Assembly (NCBI GenBank): GCA_003645845.1
Contig: QNCV01000152.1
Coordinates: 1-6,585 of the forward strand
Length of the DNA: 6,585 nt
Direction: 5' to 3'
DNA from: Fidelibacterota bacterium
Lineage (GTDB): Bacteria; Fidelibacterota; UBA2242
This document shows positions 1-5,795 of this stretch, in pieces. The position numbers and the translations under genes were made by a program. A model generated the notes under the pieces. The model saw only the letters and a program-made list of their open reading frames with translations, made no database searches and had not been told where the DNA came from. Numbering within the stretch: position 1 is the first letter of the stretch; every line of letters starts with the position of its first letter.

Positions 1-1220
1 CTCGCCAGTGTCAGACCGATTCCCTGACCGTCTTTCTTGGTGCTGAAAAATGGTGTAAACAGGTTTTCGGCGGTCTCCGGTGATAGACCCGGTCCAGTGT
101 CCCGGATGATGAGTCGTTTTTCAGGATCGGATGCTGTAATGACGGTAATCTCGCCGTCATTTTCAATGGCTTCAGCGGCATTTTTGATGATATTCAGCAG
201 CACCAGTTCCAATTGTTCTATATCGGCCTGAATGGTGAAAGATCTCTTTGAATATTCGTCCAGCCATCGAATATTCCGTTGCCGAAGATCAGCGCCTGTT
301 AAAACTTTTAAACGATCTAAAAGGTTTTTCAGGTCTACGGTTTCCCGGTTCGGTTTCGGCAGGCGGATAATGTCGGCATAATTGGACATAAAATTGTTCA
401 GATTGTTGTTGCGTTCAATTGCAACCGTCAGGGCCTCTTCATAATCAGCGCGGTCTTCTGCGGATAACTGGGTTTTAAATTGCAGTACCGTATTGAGGAT
501 TGAATTGATCGCGCCGATGGAATTATTGACTTCATGAGACATCATCCGCACGACTTTGCCGTATGCGTTTTTCTCGGCCCGAATAATGTCGTCGCTTAAT
601 TCCTCAATGATAATAAAATGATGTGAAAAACCGCGATCGATAAAATGGGCTTTTTGGCATTTATACTTTTGAAGACCGTTAAGGGAGATAATTTTTGAAT
701 CACCGGATTTGAGCATTGCCAATTGAGCGGCCAGGGAATTGTCGATACGGTCGAGAGATTTTCCGATTAGATCGGTGTCCGAACAGTCGAGTGTATTAAC
801 AGCGGCGGGATTGATAGTCTGGATACGGTTTTCGAAATCCAGGATAATGATACCGGCCGGCGAAGCTTCGATCAGTTTTTCGAGAAAATATTGTTGCTCT
901 TCTCTGGAGAGGCGTTCATTGCGAATCCGCCGGATCATTTCATTGTAGATGTCGATGAGGTCATCGATTTCCCGTTGGCCGACTTTAAGAAAAGTGGTGT
1001 TGAAGTCCCGGTCTTTGATGGATTCGACCCCGGCGGAGATCAGATTGACGGGCAGAATAAATATTCGGTACAGATGAACCGACACCACGATAATCAGCAC
1101 GATGACCAGTTCGGATACCAGAAATAACCATTTATGTTCAGGAAGCAACTGCGCTGAAAGTAAAACGAACAGAACAACAATCAGGAAAATGAACAGGATA
1201 AATCTATATTGCAGCTTCAT
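1..1220 (-). CDS. PAS-domain sensor histidine kinase, 3' end missing
   Basis: Membrane sensor kinase, the likely partner of the adjacent regulator. I translated the 406 visible codons directly. Two membrane helices (about 6-25 and 31-52) are separated by only about five residues (LPEHK), so there is practically no periplasmic sensor domain. A HAMP-like linker follows (about 53-105), then a PAS domain (about 112-205, starting EASPAGIIILDFENRIQTIN). The H-box is RMMSHEVNNSIGAINSIL with phospho-acceptor His229. The ATPase domain shows the N-box LLNIIKNAAEAI (Asn343, Asn347), G1 IIRDTGPGL (Asp374), F-box FTPFFSTK and G2 GQGIGLTLA, where the window ends; perhaps 30-50 residues are missing. The HEVNN form of the H-box resembles NtrB/NtrY-like kinases that pair with sigma-54 regulators. 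The ATG at 1220 lies inside the end of the regulator gene and has no good Shine-Dalgarno, suggesting translational coupling. A later start is unlikely, as it would remove TM1. Confidence 0.93.
   Translation of the reverse strand, partial: MKLQYRFILFIFLIVVLFVLLSAQLLPEHKWLFLVSELVIVLIIVVSVHLYRIFILPVNLISAGVESIKDRDFNTTFLKVGQREIDDLIDIYNEMIRRIRNERLSREEQQYFLEKLIEASPAGIIILDFENRIQTINPAAVNTLDCSDTDLIGKSLDRIDNSLAAQLAMLKSGDSKIISLNGLQKYKCQKAHFIDRGFSHHFIIIEELSDDIIRAEKNAYGKVVRMMSHEVNNSIGAINSILNTVLQFKTQLSAEDRADYEEALTVAIERNNNLNNFMSNYADIIRLPKPNRETVDLKNLLDRLKVLTGADLRQRNIRWLDEYSKRSFTIQADIEQLELVLLNIIKNAAEAIENDGEITVITASDPEKRLIIRDTGPGLSPETAENLFTPFFSTKKDGQGIGLTLA
1204..1220 (-). other. 17-nt overlap of regulator end and kinase start
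   Basis: The final codons of the regulator (Asp-Glu-Ala-Ala-Ile-stop, TAG at 1204-1206) contain the kinase ATG (1218-1220) in a different frame. The 20 bases before that ATG hold no purine-rich Shine-Dalgarno. Ribosomes finishing the regulator probably restart a few bases back to make the kinase, which would keep kinase levels tied to, and below, regulator levels. Confidence 0.75.
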
Positions 1221-2592
1221 CGGTCAAATTGTATTTCTCAAGACGGCGGTAAAGCGCTGCCCGGCTGAGGCCGAGCGTACCGGCGACTTTACTGATGTTG
1301 TTACCGTGAAATTTAAGGGCCTTTATGATCATGCTTTTTTCCATGTCCTCAAGGGTCATACTGCCGACCGGCGGTAAGGGAGCGTCCCCGGTTTTCCGTG
1401 GCATTGTCTGCATTTGATTTCTAAAATCGCCGATGGTAAGGGTATCATTGCGGGCCATTAACACAACCCGTTCAACCAGGTTTTTCAATTCCCGGATGTT
1501 GCCGGTCCAGCTGAGACTTTTTAGCCAGGAAAGCGCCTCCTTTTTAACAAAAAGTTCGGGGCGTTTGTAAAGCATCTTCAGGTTGTTAATGAAATGCTGT
1601 ACAAGCAGAGGAATATCTTCACGTCGTTCCCGAAGCGGTGGCAGCGTGATGGTGATCAGGTTTATCCGGTAGAAGAGATCTTCCCGGAAGTGACCTTTTT
1701 CCACCATCTGTTTCAGATCGCGATTTGTAGCCGAGATTAAGCGGACATTGACAGTCTGGGTTGCGACAGCGCCGATTTTTTCAAAGCTGCCCTCCTGCAG
1801 GACCCGGAGCAGTTTTACCTGGTTGTTAAGCGGCAGATCACCGATTTCATCGAGAAAGATTGTGCCGTTGTCGGCCATTTCGAAACGTCCGACCCGGTCA
1901 CTTTTAGCATCGGTAAAGGCGCCTTTTTTGTGACCGAACATCTCGGTTTCGAAAAGGGAAGACGGAATCCCGCCGAGGTTCACTTTAACGAAAGGCTTGT
2001 TTTGCCGAAGGCTGTTCACGTGAATTGCTTCAGCAATGAGTTCTTTGCCGGTGCCGCTTTCACCGAGTATCAACACCGATGCATCTGTTTGACTCACCCG
2101 CCCGACGGTGGACAGCACTTTAAGCAGCTGCGGAGAGTTCCCGATAATTTTTTCAAAGTTATAGCGGCGATCCAATTCCTCCCGTGTATTTCCGGAATCC
2201 ACCTCCCGGTGTTTTTCCGTCAATGTTAAATTTGTAGCGATGGTTTTCAGGAGCTGCTCATTGTTCCAGGGCTTGCTGATAAAATCGCTGGCGCCCAGTT
2301 TCATTCCTTCCACCGCCAGCTGAATGGAGGCCCAGGCGGTCATCAGAATAATCGGAATCTCCGGATTTTGCCGGCGAATTTTTTCCAGCAGTGCCAGCCC
2401 TTCCTTTCCGGAAGTTGCCCGGGAATAATTCATGTCCATCAAAATGAGACCGCTGTCAAGATGGGATAGCTGGGTCAGCGCTTCAGACGGATTGGTGGCC
2501 GAGAGGACGGTGTAGTTTTCTCGCTTTAACAGTAACTTTAACGAGGTGCGGATAGCCGGGTCATCGTCAATTATCAGAATTTTTGGCGCCAT
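1204..2592 (-). CDS. Sigma-54-dependent response regulator (NtrC family)
   Basis: Cytoplasmic transcription activator of 462 residues with the full three-part NtrC layout. The receiver domain (about 3-120) has the acidic pair Asp10/Asp11, phospho-acceptor Asp53, Thr85 and Lys107 (SKPW). The AAA+ domain (about 145-370) has Walker A GESGTGKE (177-184), the sigma-54 contact loop GAFTDA (224-229), Walker B TIFLDEIGDLP with Asp248/Glu249, sensor I SATNRD (287-292), arginine-finger region FREDLFYRIN (302-311) and sensor II WTGNIREL (362-369). A Fis-type helix-turn-helix (about 415-455, ending SKVAGTLGLSRAALYRRLEK) binds DNA. It would remodel sigma-54 RNA polymerase after phosphorylation by the kinase encoded next. 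The start is backed by GGAG five nt upstream (2598-2601). Its 3' end overlaps the kinase start by 17 nt. Two unusual points are the lengthened loop after Asp53 and GAFTDA in place of GAFTGA. The target promoter is not visible; it is probably that of this operon. Confidence 0.96.
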   Translation of the reverse strand: MAPKILIIDDDPAIRTSLKLLLKRENYTVLSATNPSEALTQLSHLDSGLILMDMNYSRATSGKEGLALLEKIRRQNPEIPIILMTAWASIQLAVEGMKLGASDFISKPWNNEQLLKTIATNLTLTEKHREVDSGNTREELDRRYNFEKIIGNSPQLLKVLSTVGRVSQTDASVLILGESGTGKELIAEAIHVNSLRQNKPFVKVNLGGIPSSLFETEMFGHKKGAFTDAKSDRVGRFEMADNGTIFLDEIGDLPLNNQVKLLRVLQEGSFEKIGAVATQTVNVRLISATNRDLKQMVEKGHFREDLFYRINLITITLPPLRERREDIPLLVQHFINNLKMLYKRPELFVKKEALSWLKSLSWTGNIRELKNLVERVVLMARNDTLTIGDFRNQMQTMPRKTGDAPLPPVGSMTLEDMEKSMIIKALKFHGNNISKVAGTLGLSRAALYRRLEKYNLTDEAAI

Positions 2593-2638
2593 TGTATCTC
2601 CAATTTATCCAAGTTTTTATTAATATCAAACAGGGATA
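2593..2638 (-). promoter_or_regulatory. 46-nt gap with ribosome site before the response regulator
   Basis: This is the longest gap in the window, separating the transporter genes from the regulatory pair. It is AT-rich and contains GGAG (2598-2601) five bases before the regulator ATG. I see no inverted repeat with a T-run, so no terminator, and no GG-N10-GC element typical of a sigma-54 promoter. The regulator is therefore probably co-transcribed with the transporter, although a weak internal promoter cannot be excluded. Confidence 0.55.
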
Positions 2639-3838
2639 CTACTCTTCATGCAGGGCGACAGCCGGTTCGATATTGGCGGCGATTTTACCGGGATAAAGCG
2701 CGCAGATTGAGCTGATTCCGTAAATGAATAAAATACTGAGAATAAACGCCAGCACATAAACATTTGTCTCTATAAAACTAAGTACATTCATCAACGGGAT
2801 CTGAATGGCGAGAATAGCTCCGATGATAATTCCGAAGGTCGCCAATACCAGCGCCTCCGACAAAATCTGGGAATAGATACCCTTTGCACTGGAACCCAAT
2901 GCCCGTCGCAAGCCGATCTCAGCCCGGCGCTTATTTGTGTTGTACCAGATTACGCCGAAGAATCCAAGACTGACATTGATGATCAGAAAACCGCTGATAA
3001 TCAACAGGATAACAGGCATTATCATGGATTGTTTGTTGGCGCTGATACGGGCGTCTTCGAGACGAATGGTTTTCAGCCGGAAGTCTTTTGCCACCGCCGA
3101 GAGTTGCTTCAACAAACGTTCTTCAAACCGGGCGTCGGTTCCGGGCCGGGTTTTGATAAGCAACCGCTTCCCGAAATTTTCCGTAATAAAAGCATTGTCA
3201 TCCACCGGTGCGTCGAGATTGATGCGTTTAACGGCAATCTTTTTTGAACGGGTCAACTCGCCGGAATTTCGTATGTCCCTGACAATGCCCACAATAGTAT
3301 ATTCATCGTCACCGGAAACAACGGTTTTACCGAGCCCGCTTTCGCCTCGGAAGAGTTCTTTCTCCAGGTTGCGGTTTATAATAAGCGGTTTTTTCAGAGA
3401 GGTATTGTCTTCCCGGTTGAACCAGCGTCCCTCAATGACGGGAATGTCGAGTACTTCGGCAAAATGATCATCACCCGATAGCAGATTGGATGAGATTTTC
3501 CGGTTGTTGTATTTCAGGTCGATGCCCGACATTGCCGCAGGGGTGAACAGATAGGATTCAGAATAGGAGTATGCGACGGCTTCAGGAAAGGATTCAACGG
3601 TATCTTCCAGTTGTTTTAATGTCTCCGCAATGTCGGCTTTTTCGGCATTCTGCCAGTCAATATTGACGGCCCATACGTTCCTGTAATTAAATCCCAGCGG
3701 TTTGAGGTAATTGCTGATTAAAAAGATAACGGTCACCAGTACGACGAACATTACAACGAAGGAAATGACAATTTCCAGGAGCATCAGCAGATTCTGCCGT
3801 TTGCGGTTCCAGATGAGTTTAAACAGATGTTTTAACAT
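2639..3838 (-). CDS. MacB/FtsX-type ABC transporter permease, second of a pair
   Basis: Inner-membrane subunit of 399 residues, a distant paralogue of the preceding permease and its likely heterodimer partner. TM1 is about 17-42 and the periplasmic domain about 43-272. TM2 is about 273-297, TM3 about 327-350 and TM4 about 360-381. The ATPase-coupling segment reads RRAEIGLRRALGSSAKGIY (304-322), matching the SEIGVRKAFGAS segment of its partner. The C-terminus ALYPGKIAANIEPAVALHEE (380-399) is the family's conserved tail. The periplasmic domain contains the common phrases VIEGRWFNREDN and YTIVGIVRDIRNSGE, typical of MacB_PCD domains, but shares little else with the first permease by eye. The start codon at 3838 overlaps the preceding stop (TAATG) and has a near-perfect Shine-Dalgarno sequence, so the two proteins are probably made in equal amounts. 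The stop is 46 nt before the regulator gene. Confidence 0.92.
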   Translation of the reverse strand: MLKHLFKLIWNRKRQNLLMLLEIVISFVVMFVVLVTVIFLISNYLKPLGFNYRNVWAVNIDWQNAEKADIAETLKQLEDTVESFPEAVAYSYSESYLFTPAAMSGIDLKYNNRKISSNLLSGDDHFAEVLDIPVIEGRWFNREDNTSLKKPLIINRNLEKELFRGESGLGKTVVSGDDEYTIVGIVRDIRNSGELTRSKKIAVKRINLDAPVDDNAFITENFGKRLLIKTRPGTDARFEERLLKQLSAVAKDFRLKTIRLEDARISANKQSMIMPVILLIISGFLIINVSLGFFGVIWYNTNKRRAEIGLRRALGSSAKGIYSQILSEALVLATFGIIIGAILAIQIPLMNVLSFIETNVYVLAFILSILFIYGISSICALYPGKIAANIEPAVALHEE

Positions 3839-5088
3839 TATTCACCTCCTCGTAAAACTTCGGCCGGGTGCAGGCGGGACATTTTATAGGCGGGATAGAC
3901 CCCGGATAGAAATCCGAAAAAGACTGCGATCAGCATACTTTTATAAAAAACACGCCAGTTCATCACAAGATGCAAATGAGGAATAATTCCGCTGTTATTG
4001 ATAATGGACAGAATGATCAACGCCAGGAAAACGGCAATAATTCCGCCCAGCAAAGTGATAATAATATTTTCCACAATGAATTGCCCGACAAGTGTTTTTG
4101 ATGATGCGCCGAAGGCTTTGCGGACGCCAATCTCCGATGATCGTTCCATGATTCGGCTGATATTGATGTTTACCAGGTTGATCGTCGGCAGAATCATGAA
4201 CAGCAGCATTAAAAGGAAGAGGACCAGCATCAGGCCGGGCAGGTTGGGTTCTTTCATACTTCCCATGAATACCCGTGAGATTGTTTCCGAATAGCGTTCC
4301 ACTCCTCCCCAGATGGCATTAAAATGACCGTCGGTAAATTCCACCTGGGAGAGATGTTTCCGGAATTCCGCTTTTATAGCCGGAATATCGCTGCGGCTGC
4401 GGGCCAGAACGGCGGCAAAGTAACCGGGAAATTCGTTCGTGACGATTTTTGGCTCCATCAGGTTGGCTTTGGAAAGTGTGATTGGCACCCATACATCGGA
4501 ATAGGGCAGTATTCGCAGAAGCGACACGTTGTCCACCACGCCGATGACCCTGTAAGAGTTTTCCCCCAATTGGATGTATTCGCCGACGGCGCTCTGATTT
4601 TCGAAGTATTTTTTCCGCACATCGGCCGTGATGACGGCGACGGGAGTGGCCTGTTCAACATCAGCGGAGCTGAAGCCTTTGCCTTCAAGGAACTTGAAAT
4701 CGTAGATGTTCCAGAATTCACCGTCGGTGTATTTCAGGGCAAAATTGAATTTCTTTTTGTCTTTATAGGTAATGACATTTTTATGAAAGCTGGAAATCGT
4801 GACCGCTTCCGGTGTTTTCAGGCTGCGGACATAACGATCCAGGAAATAATAACTGACAACCGGTCCGACTGTATTGCCTCCGGATTCCGTCGTTAACCGG
4901 AAGTAAGTGGCCGTTAAAATCCGATTCTGACGGTTTTCCGGCGCCTGCCTGCCAACGGTGTGATCAATAAACGAGGTAATGACAATCAGGATTAAAAGGG
5001 TAAAACTAATCCCGAACAGACTGATAAAAGTAAACAGTTTGTGCCGCAGCAAAATCTTCCAGGCAATTTTCAGGTAATTTTTAAACAT
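3838..5088 (-). CDS. MacB/FtsX-type ABC transporter permease, first of a pair
   Basis: Inner-membrane subunit of 416 residues with the four-helix MacB layout. TM1 is at about 18-40. A large periplasmic domain (MacB_PCD-like) follows at about 41-283. TM2 is about 284-307, TM3 about 337-362 and TM4 about 382-400. The cytoplasmic segment after TM2 carries ERSSEIGVRKAFGASSKTLV (316-334), the conserved FtsX-domain stretch thought to contact the ATPase, and the end has the family motif SGVYPAYKMSRLHPAEVLR. The start at 5088 has a strong ribosome site, GGGAGG at 5094-5099, five nt upstream. The stop overlaps the start of the next permease by one base. Together with that gene it should form a heterodimer, as the ATPase is single and the permeases differ. 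Such permeases expel substrates from the periplasm or outer leaflet by a bellows-like motion in MacB; here that is inferred from family only. Confidence 0.93.
   Translation of the reverse strand: MFKNYLKIAWKILLRHKLFTFISLFGISFTLLILIVITSFIDHTVGRQAPENRQNRILTATYFRLTTESGGNTVGPVVSYYFLDRYVRSLKTPEAVTISSFHKNVITYKDKKKFNFALKYTDGEFWNIYDFKFLEGKGFSSADVEQATPVAVITADVRKKYFENQSAVGEYIQLGENSYRVIGVVDNVSLLRILPYSDVWVPITLSKANLMEPKIVTNEFPGYFAAVLARSRSDIPAIKAEFRKHLSQVEFTDGHFNAIWGGVERYSETISRVFMGSMKEPNLPGLMLVLFLLMLLFMILPTINLVNINISRIMERSSEIGVRKAFGASSKTLVGQFIVENIIITLLGGIIAVFLALIILSIINNSGIIPHLHLVMNWRVFYKSMLIAVFFGFLSGVYPAYKMSRLHPAEVLRGGE
3842..3850 (-). promoter_or_regulatory. Strong Shine-Dalgarno for the second permease, inside the end of the first
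   Basis: On the minus strand the bases read AGGAGGTGA followed by ATA and the ATG at 3838. This is a near-perfect match to the 16S anti-Shine-Dalgarno, with a six-base gap after AGGAGG. The same bases encode the last residues of the first permease (Arg-Gly-Gly-Glu-stop), and the stop TAA shares its last base with the ATG. The arrangement decides the start of the second permease and implies coupled translation. Confidence 0.85.
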
Positions 5089-5093
5089 CTTAT

Positions 5094-5099
5094 CCTCCC
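5094..5099 (-). promoter_or_regulatory. Shine-Dalgarno for the first permease
   Basis: GGGAGG on the minus strand, followed by the five-base spacer ATAAG and the ATG at 5088. It lies in the 14-nt gap after the ATPase stop and fixes the permease start. Confidence 0.8.
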
Positions 5100-5102
5100 G
5101 CT

Positions 5103-5768
5103 TTAATTGACCTGGCTGCCGTCAAACAGTCGGACGATGTGGTTGGTTTGTTCGGCGATTCGTTCATCATGGGTGACCATAACGATGGTTGTCTGATCCT
5201 TTTTATTCAGGTCCATGAGAATGTCGATGATCTCCTGTCCCATATTGCTGTCTAGGTTTCCGGTGGGTTCGTCGGCAAGGATTATTTCCGGTTGCCCGAC
5301 GATGGCCCGGGCAATCGCAACGCGCTGTCGCTGGCCGCCGGACAATTGACTGGGAAAATGTTTGGTGCGGGTGCTGAGGCCGACTTTTGCCAGGGCTGCC
5401 AAAGCCTTTCGGCGGCGCTCCGAACCGGGGATTCGGCGATAGAGTAACGGAATTTCGACATTGTCAACGACACTTAAGTCGTTGATAAGATGAAAACTCT
5501 GGAATACAAACCCGATTTTATGGTTTCGAAGGTAGGCCATTTTTTTATCGGGAAGATTATTTACCGGCCGGTTCTCGATTTCAATTTTACCGCGTGTGGG
5601 ACTGTCGAGTAATCCCATGATATTGAGCAGAGTGCTTTTACCGCAACCGGAGGGACCCATGACGGACAGGAAGTCGCCCTTTTTTACTTCCAGGTTAATA
5701 TCCTTCAGGGCCAGAGTTTCGATTTTGTCGGTACGGTAAACTTTTTCGACGTTACTGAGTTTGATCAT
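5103..5768 (-). CDS. MacB/LolD-type ABC transporter ATPase
   Basis: Cytoplasmic nucleotide-binding subunit that would power the two permeases encoded next. At 221 residues it has the usual length of a stand-alone LolD/MacB/FtsE-like ATPase. All catalytic motifs are intact: Walker [10 protein letters not shown] (38-46), Q-loop Gln90 in [10 protein letters not shown], signature [14 protein letters not shown] (142-155), Walker B IILADE with catalytic Glu167, followed by PTGNLD, and the switch His200 in MVTHD. The FQSFHLI and [10 protein letters not shown] wording is characteristic of the MacB/LolD group (export or mechanotransmission), not of importer ATPases. The start at 5768 is supported by AAAGGAGA (5773-5780), whose AGGAG core lies 5 nt upstream of the ATG. 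The stop lies 14 nt before the first permease gene. MacB itself fuses this domain to the permease; here the two are separate. The exact substrate class, lipoprotein, peptide or drug, cannot be told. Confidence 0.96.
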   Translation of the reverse strand: MIKLSNVEKVYRTDKIETLALKDINLEVKKGDFLSVMGPSGCGKSTLLNIMGLLDSPTRGKIEIENRPVNNLPDKKMAYLRNHKIGFVFQSFHLINDLSVVDNVEIPLLYRRIPGSERRRKALAALAKVGLSTRTKHFPSQLSGGQRQRVAIARAIVGQPEIILADEPTGNLDSNMGQEIIDILMDLNKKDQTTIVMVTHDERIAEQTNHIVRLFDGSQVN

Positions 5769-5772
5769 AATC

Positions 5773-5780
5773 TCTCCTTT
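5773..5780 (-). promoter_or_regulatory. Shine-Dalgarno for the ABC ATPase
   Basis: AAAGGAGA on the minus strand; its AGGAG core is five bases before the ATG at 5768. It sits in the 27-nt gap after the adaptor stop codon, so the ATPase has its own ribosome entry site within the shared message. Confidence 0.78.
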
Positions 5781-5795
5781 ATATCTTTGTTATTA

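Noticed and set aside
2602..2629. Possible sigma-70-like promoter before the regulator (TTGATA, 16 nt, TAAATT on the minus strand)
   Set aside because: The -10-like element directly abuts the GGAG ribosome site, so transcription would start at or after that site and the message would lose it. Each box matches only loosely in an AT-rich gap.
4324..4896. A 190-codon open frame on the plus strand, with another at 2937-3467
   Set aside because: Both lie wholly antisense to the well-supported permease genes, show no recognisable domain or ribosome site, and are expected by-products of the codon use on the other strand.
5282..5473. Small minus-strand open frame inside the ATPase gene, and a similar one at 4458-4721 inside the first permease
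   Set aside because: They are out-of-frame shadows of intact genes with complete motifs in the main frame; neither has its own ribosome site or a recognisable protein family.
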